A DNA stretch of 8,093 nt from Acidobacteriota bacterium (GTDB lineage Bacteria; Acidobacteriota; Terriglobia; Terriglobales; Acidobacteriaceae): NCBI GenBank assembly GCA_019510535.1, contig JAEKKE010000400.1, positions 1-8,093 of the forward strand, in the 5' to 3' direction. The notes under the pieces are model-generated. The model worked only from the letters and a program-made list of their open reading frames with translations. It ran no database searches and was not told the origin of the DNA. How positions within the stretch are numbered: position 1 is the stretch's first letter; every line of letters begins with the position of its first letter. This document shows positions 1 to 6,866 of this stretch, piece after piece. The translations under genes were made by a program, and so were the position numbers.

Positions 1-69
1 CGAAAAGCCGATGCAGTAAGTTGGCCACTGAAATCAAAAGTGGGATGAAGTATCGAGCGAAGATCGATG

Positions 70-223
70 GGTGGGGAGCCGTGGGCTTCAGCCCACGGTA
101 TACGAACTCTATAAGAAAAGGGCTTTAGCCCTGGGCCTTCTTCTCGGGAAGAAGAAAAGCCCAGGGCTAAAGCCCGCCTATTTTGAGACCTTTATCAGCG
201 GGCTGAAGCCCGCTGCTCCCACC
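70..223. repeat. Composite palindromic (REP/BIME-like) element
   Basis: The element holds four copies of a GGGCTNNAGCCC core at 83-94, 120-131, 164-175 and 200-211. The first and last are reverse complements of each other, as are the two middle ones. Separate hairpins can form at 79-98 (9-bp stem, 2-nt loop), 120-175 (perfect 17-bp outer stem plus a 7-bp inner stem 137-143/148-154 with a TCGG loop) and 196-215 (9-bp stem, 2-nt loop). The outer edges GGTGGGGAGC (70-79) and GCTCCCACC (215-223) also pair, with one extra G on the left. All nested arms share a centre near 147, so the whole is one interrupted palindrome of about 154 bp. The 20-25-nt spacers between cores are not complementary. Repeats with such cores are, from memory, dispersed in many Acidobacteriota genomes and resemble REP elements mobilised by RAYT transposases; no transposase is present here. 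Confidence 0.8.
111..175 (-). terminator. Putative terminator of the leftward operon within the repeat
   Basis: Read on the minus strand, the 17-bp stem 159-175/120-136 with its inner 7-bp extension is followed directly by a T-rich stretch (TTTTCTTAT, complement of 111-119). That is the layout of a Rho-independent terminator. It lies about 77 nt beyond the stop codon of the VWA gene at 252-254. The repeat may have been co-opted as terminator; the T-run is interrupted by one C and the stem is longer than typical, so efficiency is uncertain. Confidence 0.45.
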
Positions 224-251
224 GGATTCGCATTGCGCGCGAGACGCATGC

Positions 252-2327
252 TTACTCTCCAGGCTTAGCCGCAGCTGTCGGCGTCGCCGCCGGAACAGCC
301 GGTGCCGCCACCGGAGCCGTAATCATCATTGCCATCCGCGGAAACGTAAACGTCCCACCCGCGTCATCAATCACATTCACCTGGCAGATATAGCTTCCCG
401 GTGCAAGCTGCGCGAGCGGCACATCGAACTGGAAGCCGACGGCATTGCGGTCCGGAATATTCACCGCATTCGCTTCGATGATAGGTGTCTCAAAGACGTA
501 CAGGAAGTAGAGGTGCTGATCCTGACGGAAGACGTGTGGAATATTCGGTACATACTGCTGCCCATCGCGCACCAGCAGGCTCTGATTCCTGGGATTGTTA
601 TTCGGTGTCCGCTGGTTCGCCACCAGCACCGACGAAAGCTTCAGCGGGACCTTCTTCATATCCGGAACGTTGATGTCGGTCTCAAACGATCCCATGTTGC
701 CGCTCTGGTTTTCGCGCACGACAAACTTCAGGTGATACCGTCCGGGCGCCAAAGAGAAACCAGTCGAGTACTGGATGTTCTTCCGTTGTACCTGCTGGTT
801 CGCATCAAGTTGCAGCTTCACCGTTTCACGAGCCGAGCCGACTACGATCTGCTGAGCGTTCTTCACGTTGCCGATGATGTCGATCGTCGCCTTCGACTGA
901 TCCTTCACCTGGGTGAAGGGAATCTGCGAGCCAGGCACAATCAGCGATACCGGCACAAAGAAGTGGTTATCGTTCTGGCGGAAGTACAGCGCCTGCAGGT
1001 AGACAGCGACATCTACCGCCGGCGCATCCGAGCGAAGCTGCTCATTCAGTGCCAGCTCGCGGTCTTCATTCTTCTGGTGCTGGAAGTCGGCAGGCGCATA
1101 GTAGCCCGGACGATAGTCCAGCTTGATGTCAGGACGATTGATCTTGACCTGCAGCTTGCGGAAGCTGCCGTCGCGCCGTTGATCCGTGGAGCGGAAGCCG
1201 ATGATGTAATACGCCTCAGTATCGTGCTGGATCGCCTGGAAGGCCGGGCCGAAGTCATTTGAATCGAAGAAAGCCTTGCCACCCGTATCCGAGGAGAGGG
1301 AAGCCAGAGTCTCTTGCGAGCTGAAGTTCGAGTCCAGACGCGACTGCATCGCCGCTCCGTTATAAGCCGATGTCCCGCGCGTCGATCCTGTGGACGCATC
1401 GCCTACCGGAGGCAGTGCCTGCAAGCCGCGCGTGTCCACCGAATAGATGCTCATATTGGCCTTGGTCGCAGCATTCGTAGCCGCCCGCAGCGAGGCTTGG
1501 TTCTCGATACCGTTGCGTGTCAGACCGCCGGAGAAGTACAGCAGCGACTTGCGCTGATCCACGCGTTCCAATGACTTCGCGACCTGCAAAATGGCATAGA
1601 GCGACCGGTCGGTATTCAGGGAGTTGTACTCAGAGTCGTCCGCGACAAACGAAGAGGCATCGTCTGCTGTGCCTTCGGAATCGCCATTACCGCCATTGGC
1701 AAAGCCCTGTCCTTCCGTCCCGTTGAAGCTGCCCACGGCACGCAACAATGACTGCCGATCGGCGGTGAAGTCCTGCACAAGCTTCAGGGAAGTATCCATT
1801 GAGACCACGGCAACCAGGTCCGCCGGAGCCATCTTCTTGTTGATGTACTCCTTCGCCGAGTCCACGCCGCGGTCGATGTCAGACTGCTGCATCGATGAGA
1901 GATCGAAGAAGATCACGATCAGCCGGTGATCGCGCAGCGCCTGTTTGTCCTCACCGATCGAGCGTTCCAGCATCTTGGCGATGCTCGTGGTTCCGGCCAC
2001 AGTTGTTTGCTCTTTCAGCGCGGCGGCCAAGTCGACATTCTGAAAGTCGAAAGAAGAGATCTTCTGCGGCTTGCCGTTCTCGAAGACGGTGAAGTCGCTG
2101 GACTTCAGGTCCTTTACGACATTACCTTGCTTGTCGCGAGCCACGACATTTGTCAGTACGATCTCTGACCGCACTGAAATGGTAAAGACCGGCGCATGTC
2201 CGGGCTGCTGATTCGGAACCTGGCTTGCCGTCTGTGCAACCATGGTCGCACCCAGCAGCATGGGAAGGGTAAGGGCCGCCGTAAGCTTCATCGATCCGGA
2301 GTATCTCTTCATCGTCTCTGTCTTCAT
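252..2327 (-). CDS. VWFA-related Acidobacterial domain protein (exported)
   Basis: This is a 691-residue protein. An N-terminal signal peptide has a basic start, a hydrophobic stretch at about 15-31 and probable cleavage near 31-34. A short beta-rich lead-in follows at about 46-95 (EIVLTNVVARDKQGNVVKDL). A von Willebrand factor A-like domain covers roughly 135-380, with a MIDAS-like FFDLSSM at 140-146 (DxSxM rather than DxSxS, which I recall as common in this family), YFSGGLTRNG at 264-273 and YSVDTRGL at 295-302. PDIKLDYRPGYYAP follows at 399-412, then a C-terminal beta-rich region ending in an Ala/Pro-rich tail. These blocks match the VWFA-related Acidobacterial family (TIGR03436). Role is unknown; adhesion or envelope scaffolding is inferred from the fold. 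I chose ATG 2327 because an AAGAG lies 6 nt upstream and it gives a clean signal peptide; in-frame ATGs at 2312 and 2390 are alternatives, the latter overlapping the upstream gene. It lies 13 nt after the receptor gene, so coupled translation is likely. Residues near 610 look internally shortened. Confidence 0.9.
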   Translation of the reverse strand: MKTETMKRYSGSMKLTAALTLPMLLGATMVAQTASQVPNQQPGHAPVFTISVRSEIVLTNVVARDKQGNVVKDLKSSDFTVFENGKPQKISSFDFQNVDLAAALKEQTTVAGTTSIAKMLERSIGEDKQALRDHRLIVIFFDLSSMQQSDIDRGVDSAKEYINKKMAPADLVAVVSMDTSLKLVQDFTADRQSLLRAVGSFNGTEGQGFANGGNGDSEGTADDASSFVADDSEYNSLNTDRSLYAILQVAKSLERVDQRKSLLYFSGGLTRNGIENQASLRAATNAATKANMSIYSVDTRGLQALPPVGDASTGSTRGTSAYNGAAMQSRLDSNFSSQETLASLSSDTGGKAFFDSNDFGPAFQAIQHDTEAYYIIGFRSTDQRRDGSFRKLQVKINRPDIKLDYRPGYYAPADFQHQKNEDRELALNEQLRSDAPAVDVAVYLQALYFRQNDNHFFVPVSLIVPGSQIPFTQVKDQSKATIDIIGNVKNAQQIVVGSARETVKLQLDANQQVQRKNIQYSTGFSLAPGRYHLKFVVRENQSGNMGSFETDINVPDMKKVPLKLSSVLVANQRTPNNNPRNQSLLVRDGQQYVPNIPHVFRQDQHLYFLYVFETPIIEANAVNIPDRNAVGFQFDVPLAQLAPGSYICQVNVIDDAGGTFTFPRMAMMITAPVAAPAVPAATPTAAAKPGE

Positions 2328-2340
2328 CCGCGACTCTTGT

Positions 2341-5300
2341 CTAAAACCGGTACCGCGCCAGAAAAGTGATGCGCCGCATCGCGGCCACACTGGTTACCTG
2401 GCCGAAGGTGGGTGAGTTCACCGTGCTGTTAATACCGGAGTACTGGACGGTGTTGAAGATGTTCGTCGCCGAGAACCGCGTCTCCAGCCCGCGCGTATCG
2501 CCGAAGCTGAAGTTACGTGCCAACGCCATATCGTTGGAAACCGTCCCGGGACCGCGGATCGAGTTGCGCGAAGAGTTGCCGAAGTGCGTCGGGTTCGATT
2601 CGGCGGCGAACGCGGCCGTATTGAACCAGTGCGATACGCTTCCCTGACCGGCAATGGACTGCGAGAAGTCTCGATCGGGGCGCAGTGTGTAGTTGCCGCC
2701 CGTCGCTGTCTGTGCGGGGGTTCCCACGTACTGCGGCGTGAAGTAACCGCCCGTGGCAAAGGTGAAGTTGCCCGAGATGTTCCAGTTATTCAGGATGTGT
2801 GACCACGCTCCGCCGTTTGCAAGGAAGGCGCGGTTCGGTCCGAAGGGAAGCTCGAAAACATAGTTGCCCGTTACCTTATGCCGCACGTCGAAGCTGGAGT
2901 TACCCTCTTCGAGATCAAGTCTCTGATCGTTCTGCGCGACCGTCGCCGAGCTTCCGCCGATCGAACTGGCGTTGTCGATGGAATGGCCGTACTGATAGGT
3001 CGCTCCCATGCTGATGCCCTTCTGCATGCGCTTGCGAAGGTTCACACTCAGAGCGTTGAAGCGCGAGTAACCCGAGGAGTCTTCATAGGTAAACGCCTGC
3101 GCTCCCGTGGTCGTCAGGCCGGTTGCTGTGCGGTTCGGCGCTCGGCGCATATCCAGGTCGCCGGCAGTGGTCCCGTTGTAACCGACATTCATCACGATGC
3201 CCAGGCCGAAGGTGTGCTGAATATCCAGATTCCAGATGTTCACCCGCGCCAGCCGGTAGTCGCGGTTGACGGCGAAGTTGTTCTGCACCGCCGCCGTCGA
3301 GCAGTTGAAGGCGCTCGCCAGTTGCAGCACGCCGCATCCCTGTTGGTTGGCGATATTGGTCTGGGTGACAGCGAAGGGCTGCTGGTTCGACAGCGAGCCG
3401 GCAAAGCTGCCGAACTGCGTCGTGTTGTAGTTCATGCCGTATCCGGTACGAACCACGGTCTGCTTGATGAACTTCGGGCGCCACGCAAGGCCCACACGCG
3501 GTGCAAACATTCCGCGATACGGATTCACCAGCGACCGCGGGAAGCTGCCGGTATAGGGTCCGCTGGCGCCGGGCTGAACGACTGACACCGCGGTGAAGTC
3601 GGCGTTGTGGTCAAGGTTTACCAGATGGTTGTACTTCTCCACGTACGGAGAGAAGTATTCATAGCGCAGACCATAATTCAGCGTCAGGCCCGAGGCGACG
3701 CGGTAGTCATCCTGCACATACCAGTCATAGACCCACTCCCGAAGATAGTTCTTGTACAGGCCCGCCTGAATGCGTGACTGTTGCGGCAGACCGAGCAGGA
3801 AGTCCGCAAAGCCTGCGCCCGAGCCGCTGGTGCTGCCGGGGGCCTGCGTCGCATATCCGGAGAAGGTAAATGCACCGACCGTGTTGTTGCCGCCGATCGA
3901 GTCACTATGCACGCGCCGCAGGTCAAAGCCTAAGCGGAAGTTGTGCTTGCCGTGGTTCCATCCTACGAAGTCCGAGAACGACAGGGTCTGGCCAACGCGG
4001 TTCGAGGGCGAGCTGCTCGAAAAGCCAGTGAAGTTGGTGATCGAAAGCGATGGCAGGCCGTAGTAGAAGGGATTCGACTGCGTCGCTGCCGTTCCCACCA
4101 GGATGCCGGCAGCCAATGCCGGGTTCGACTGGTTCGTGTACAGGTTGGTCGTGATCGAGTTGCTGCGGTTCCAGGTCAGCGTAGCGTTGTTGTTCAGTCG
4201 CCCTTTACCGATGCTGTAGCCAAGGGTAAAGCCATACCCTGTTGAGGTTCCCGAGGTATTCAGGGCAGAGAAGATATTCGGCGTTGCCGAGTCAGAGTTC
4301 GAATAATTGAAGCCAAGATTGATGTTCTGCCGCAATCCCTGCTGTTGTTGCCGGCGATTACTCGCATTGCCACTCTGACGTGCTCCACCCCCGCCACCGC
4401 CGAAGCGTCCACCAAAGGGGCCGCTCGCCTGTCCGAAGTTACGAATGAAGCGTGTATTGATATTCCACTGATTGCTCTGCGAGGTCGCGATCGTCTGGTA
4501 GTTATATCCCTGCGAGTTCGTCGTCGACATGTTTGGCGCGGGATAGTAGTTCAGCAGTGCCCCAGCCTGTGACGTGATGCGGTTTGCGCAGATCACATTT
4601 GCCTGGCCGTTGCAGTTGAACTGCGAGCCGGTCCGCGGATCGTAGATCGGCACGATCGCCGTCGATCTGGCAGGACGATACTGCGAGAAATCACCGGACC
4701 GCTGCGCCAGTGTCGGCACCGTACCGTAAAGGTTCGTCGGTGTCGTGCTCAGTGTGCCCTGTGCATTCAGGAAGAAGAACTGTTTGGTGTTCGGCTTGAA
4801 CAGACCGGGGATATACGGTGAGCCGCTGAGTGAAAGACCGAAGGTGCTGTTGGAGTAGTCCGGCTTATTAGGATTGCCGGTCAGCGAGTAGCTGGTGGCG
4901 TCCAATGCTCCGTTGCCTCCACGGAAGTACAGCGCTCCATGGAACTGTGTCGGGTTGAAGTTGCGAAAACCGCCACGCCCCATGCCGCCGCCGGCGATCA
5001 TGAAGCCGCCACCACCAGGTCCGCCGAAGCCTCCACCACCGCCGGCGGGTCCTCCGCCACCACCTGGAGCGCCACCTCCACCTGGCCCTCCGCCCATCAA
5101 CATGCCGCCGATCATGTTCACCACGGCATTGATCTGGTCGCCCTGTCCACCGCCCTGCAGGCGTGCCTGCGCCATGGCGTCTTCAATACGGTTGCGAATC
5201 TCATCCTCGTTGAAGTTCGCCAGACCGTTCGTCTGACCCATCTGCCCGGTGACAGCCACGGATTCGGTAGCGGAGTTATCTCCCATACCGCTCATCGTGG

Positions 5301-5922
5301 GCATGCTTACGCCGGTATTGGCCGTTCCGGTTGAGGCATCGGAAGTATTCGCATCGCCCAACCCGGCCATCGCAAGCGACTGCATGCCGTTCTGGATGCG
5401 CGAGGCAGCGGTTGTCTGCTGCTGCTCAGCGGCGGCCGCGCGGCTGGCGAGCTGCAGACCGAAGGCTGCGGTCGCTTCTCGTGGAGAGGTTGCGTTGAAC
5501 AGCACCTCTTTGGTATCCAGGGCAAAAGCCGCCAACTCCGCCTTGACCACGTAACGGCCGTTCTTCGGAATCGCCATCTGGAAAGCGCCGGTAATGTCCG
5601 TGCTGGTCGTGTACTTCTTGCCGGTCAGAGTATTGGTTGCCGTAATGGCAACACCCGGAAGAGGCGTGTTGCCGGTCTTCACCGTGCCGCGAATGGTGCC
5701 GCCTTGTACTTCCGCCGTTGCCGCAGGGGCGCCGGGGGCATCTTGCGTTGCACCTTGTGTCGAGGTCTGCGGAGCGCTTTGGGGCGCGATCTGGGGCGCG
5801 GCGGCCGCAGGGGGAGTTTCCTGGGCGATCGCCGGGGAAAGCAGCGCCAGAGACACCATGGCAATGTATGCCGTTTGCACGATATCGATCTCCAAAACGT
5901 CAAATGCTGCTTTTAGAAACAT
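2341..5922 (-). CDS. TonB-dependent-receptor-like outer-membrane protein, Oar-like, with carboxypeptidase regulatory-like domain
   Basis: This protein has 1193 residues from ATG 5922. A hydrophobic export signal at about 17-33 ends in SPAIA before QE. An Ala/Pro/Gln-rich linker covers 35-72. A carboxypeptidase regulatory-like (Ig-type) domain follows at about 74-160 (GGTIRGTVKTGNTPLPGVAI), then an Ala/Gln/Ser-rich segment and ESVAVTG at 220-226. A potential amphipathic helix (EDEIRNRIEDAMAQARLQ) lies at 239-256, and a Gly/Met-rich tract at about 272-318. From FHGALYF (327-333) onward comes a long beta-barrel with Oar-type motifs: KQFFFLNAQG at 380-389, TVPTLAQRSGDFS at 401-413 and a C-terminal aromatic end ARYRF. 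The recognisable plug domain expected between the regulatory domain and the barrel is absent. A second Gly-rich patch at about 504-513 is followed by RRQQQQ. Transport substrate is unknown. It sits between the DUF5666-like and VWA genes in one probable operon. GTG 5880 with a good ribosome-binding site is a serious alternative start (1179 residues). Confidence 0.9.
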   Translation of the reverse strand: MFLKAAFDVLEIDIVQTAYIAMVSLALLSPAIAQETPPAAAAPQIAPQSAPQTSTQGATQDAPGAPAATAEVQGGTIRGTVKTGNTPLPGVAITATNTLTGKKYTTSTDITGAFQMAIPKNGRYVVKAELAAFALDTKEVLFNATSPREATAAFGLQLASRAAAAEQQQTTAASRIQNGMQSLAMAGLGDANTSDASTGTANTGVSMPTMSGMGDNSATESVAVTGQMGQTNGLANFNEDEIRNRIEDAMAQARLQGGGQGDQINAVVNMIGGMLMGGGPGGGGAPGGGGGPAGGGGGFGGPGGGGFMIAGGGMGRGGFRNFNPTQFHGALYFRGGNGALDATSYSLTGNPNKPDYSNSTFGLSLSGSPYIPGLFKPNTKQFFFLNAQGTLSTTPTNLYGTVPTLAQRSGDFSQYRPARSTAIVPIYDPRTGSQFNCNGQANVICANRITSQAGALLNYYPAPNMSTTNSQGYNYQTIATSQSNQWNINTRFIRNFGQASGPFGGRFGGGGGGARQSGNASNRRQQQQGLRQNINLGFNYSNSDSATPNIFSALNTSGTSTGYGFTLGYSIGKGRLNNNATLTWNRSNSITTNLYTNQSNPALAAGILVGTAATQSNPFYYGLPSLSITNFTGFSSSSPSNRVGQTLSFSDFVGWNHGKHNFRLGFDLRRVHSDSIGGNNTVGAFTFSGYATQAPGSTSGSGAGFADFLLGLPQQSRIQAGLYKNYLREWVYDWYVQDDYRVASGLTLNYGLRYEYFSPYVEKYNHLVNLDHNADFTAVSVVQPGASGPYTGSFPRSLVNPYRGMFAPRVGLAWRPKFIKQTVVRTGYGMNYNTTQFGSFAGSLSNQQPFAVTQTNIANQQGCGVLQLASAFNCSTAAVQNNFAVNRDYRLARVNIWNLDIQHTFGLGIVMNVGYNGTTAGDLDMRRAPNRTATGLTTTGAQAFTYEDSSGYSRFNALSVNLRKRMQKGISMGATYQYGHSIDNASSIGGSSATVAQNDQRLDLEEGNSSFDVRHKVTGNYVFELPFGPNRAFLANGGAWSHILNNWNISGNFTFATGGYFTPQYVGTPAQTATGGNYTLRPDRDFSQSIAGQGSVSHWFNTAAFAAESNPTHFGNSSRNSIRGPGTVSNDMALARNFSFGDTRGLETRFSATNIFNTVQYSGINSTVNSPTFGQVTSVAAMRRITFLARYRF
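5878..5893 (-). promoter_or_regulatory. Ribosome-binding site and alternative GTG start of the receptor gene
   Basis: On the minus strand TTTGGAG is followed after 9 nt (ATCGATATC) by an in-frame GTG at 5878-5880. The ATG at 5920-5922 has only GATGGG directly before it and no clear Shine-Dalgarno. Starting at GTG also removes three acidic residues (D8, E11, D13) that would be unusual ahead of a Sec signal's hydrophobic core, but leaves no basic residue in that part. The start is therefore unresolved, with a slight lean to GTG. Confidence 0.45.
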
Positions 5923-5978
5923 CCCATCGGCCCGCGATTAGCAGCCGGCAGCGACGAAGACATAAAAGCCCAAGGATG

Positions 5979-6758
5979 TTACTGCTGCTGTGGCGGCTGG
6001 TTCTGCTCGGGCCGTGGTCCACGCTGGCCACGCTGCGGCAGCACATTCAGAGTCTTAGGAACGAAGGTGTTGCCCTTCAACGCTCCCTCCGCCCGGATGT
6101 TGTCGCCTACCTTAATGTCGGCCAGGGTAATGGCCTCTCCCTCTGACGGCGGCGGTCCCTGTTGGTTCTGCCCATCCTGGTTGCGGCGCATACCCATGCC
6201 ACCGCCCATACCGCCTCCGGGCCCCATGCCCATCATGGCCCCCCGGCCTCCGCGATGCATCGAGGTGTTCTCATCTACCTCAATCACCTGCGATACCTTG
6301 TCAGGCCGATCGATGGTGAGTTTGGTCTCATCCATCGCCGTGATCTTTCCCATGATCCAGGTCTTGCCCAGGCTCGCCTGCAGCTCGGCGGCGCGCGCCT
6401 TCATCTGCTCCGCCTGCTCGGCGGACATTACCATCACCACGCCGGCGTGGACTTCTTTGGTGGCCTCGTCCGCCTGGCCCATCGCGACAATGTATTCGCC
6501 GGGCTTGATGTCGGCGGCCTTGACCGGCTCGCGCTGCTGCATGATCCGGGTATTCACCGTGACTACGACCTTATAGCTGGCGCCATCGTCGCCTTTAATG
6601 GCAATGCTGTCTGCGGTGGCTGAGGTAACCGTGCCTCGAACCGCCTGTCCGCCTCCGGGGCCCATCGGGCCGCCCCCCATCATCTGAGCCGTTACCGGAG
6701 CGGCAGGGACGGCGAGAACTCCAAGCAGAGATGCGAATCCGAGTGCCAGACGTGTCAT
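5979..6758 (-). CDS. Exported DUF5666-like protein with Gly/Met-rich insert
   Basis: This is a 259-residue protein with a classic signal peptide: MTR, a hydrophobic core and cleavage after VTA at residue 24. Two similar beta-rich repeats follow. The first (about 39-111) runs from AVRGTVTSATADSIAIKG through AADIKPGEYIVAMGQA. The second (about 134-240) runs from WIMGKITAMDETKLTI through LADIKVGDNIRAEGAL. Both share a G-[TK]-[VI]-T-[SA] opening and an ADIK.G[ED] turn, as in DUF5666 proteins. The second repeat carries a Gly/Met-rich insert at about 169-190 (six Met) just where the first has a short loop. A short Gly/Met stretch follows the signal cleavage site (26-37), and the tail is Gln/Pro-rich. 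Residues 112-130 form a likely helix. The start at 6758 is supported by AAGAGG 9 nt upstream. It is probably the first gene of the leftward operon. Function is unknown; nucleic-acid, metal or envelope binding are all possible, and the Met-rich loops are compatible with soft-metal binding. Confidence 0.8.
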   Translation of the reverse strand: MTRLALGFASLLGVLAVPAAPVTAQMMGGGPMGPGGGQAVRGTVTSATADSIAIKGDDGASYKVVVTVNTRIMQQREPVKAADIKPGEYIVAMGQADEATKEVHAGVVMVMSAEQAEQMKARAAELQASLGKTWIMGKITAMDETKLTIDRPDKVSQVIEVDENTSMHRGGRGAMMGMGPGGGMGGGMGMRRNQDGQNQQGPPPSEGEAITLADIKVGDNIRAEGALKGNTFVPKTLNVLPQRGQRGPRPEQNQPPQQQ

Positions 6759-6767
6759 GTGGTCATA

Positions 6768-6773
6768 CCTCTT
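6768..6773 (-). promoter_or_regulatory. Ribosome-binding site that sets the DUF5666-like start
   Basis: On the minus strand AAGAGG lies 9 nt before the ATG at 6756-6758. This selects that start over the longer in-frame reading to 6854, whose extra 32 residues are Cys/Arg/Ser-rich, would bury the signal peptide and would run antisense into the leader of the divergent gene. Confidence 0.65.
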
Positions 6774-6826
6774 ACGGGAATGTCTAATGCAAGAGACGGC
6801 TTCTCCGGCCGAAAGACGCGCTCTGC

Positions 6827-6832
6827 AGGAGG
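6827..6832 (+). promoter_or_regulatory. Strong Shine-Dalgarno ahead of the leader mini-ORF
   Basis: A perfect AGGAGG stands 10 nt before the ATG at 6843 but 30 nt before the transporter's ATG at 6863, too far to serve the latter directly. The transporter's own upstream sequence (CCAAAAG) is a poor ribosome-binding site, and no in-frame ATG, GTG or TTG occurs between the AGGAGG and 6863. Confidence 0.6.
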
Positions 6833-6842
6833 AAATTTTGTC

Positions 6843-6866
6843 ATGGCGGTACACTCCAAAAGATGA
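6843..6866 (+). CDS. Seven-codon leader ORF overlapping the metal-transporter start
   Basis: ATG 6843 opens a mini-ORF reading MAVHSKR and stopping at TGA 6864-6866. The stop overlaps the transporter start codon as ATGA (6863-6866). Together with the AGGAGG 10 nt upstream this is the classic arrangement for translational coupling: ribosomes loaded at the mini-ORF terminate on the transporter ATG and can reinitiate. The peptide itself is too short to have a recognisable domain; it could be a pure translation-control device. It could also arise by chance, with initiation at 6863 from a weak site. Confidence 0.4.
   Translation: MAVHSKR

Larger units (their letters stand above)
6759..6842. promoter_or_regulatory. 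Divergent intergenic control region
   Basis: This short region separates the leftward envelope operon from the rightward metal-transporter unit, so promoters for both must lie here or overlap the neighbouring coding starts. I see no clean -35/-10 pair on either strand; on the minus strand a TTGCAT (complement of 6788-6793) is a weak candidate -35 without a good -10. On the plus strand the region ends in a strong AGGAGG at 6827-6832. Shared regulation of the two units is possible but only inferred from the geometry. Confidence 0.4.

Noticed and set aside
1..69. Possible tail of a gene entering from the left
   Set aside because: One plus-strand frame reads EKPMQ then stops at 17-19, but five codons cannot be told from chance.
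71..268. 65-codon plus-strand open frame across the palindromic element
   Set aside because: It is read through the repeat's hairpins and runs into the end of the VWA gene; there is no ribosome site, and its peptide (SRGLQPT..., SGLKPAAPTG) is simply the translated repeat.
513..1262. 249-codon plus-strand open frame
   Set aside because: It lies fully antisense to the VWA gene, which has clear family motifs in the other strand; the Arg/Leu-rich product has no recognisable domain.
2878..3585. 235-codon plus-strand open frame
   Set aside because: It is antisense to the receptor barrel, whose coding frame is unambiguous; typical of long shadow frames in GC-rich DNA.
4895..5236. Proline-rich plus-strand open frame
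   Set aside because: The polyproline run is the antisense reading of the receptor's Gly codons, not a real Pro-rich protein.
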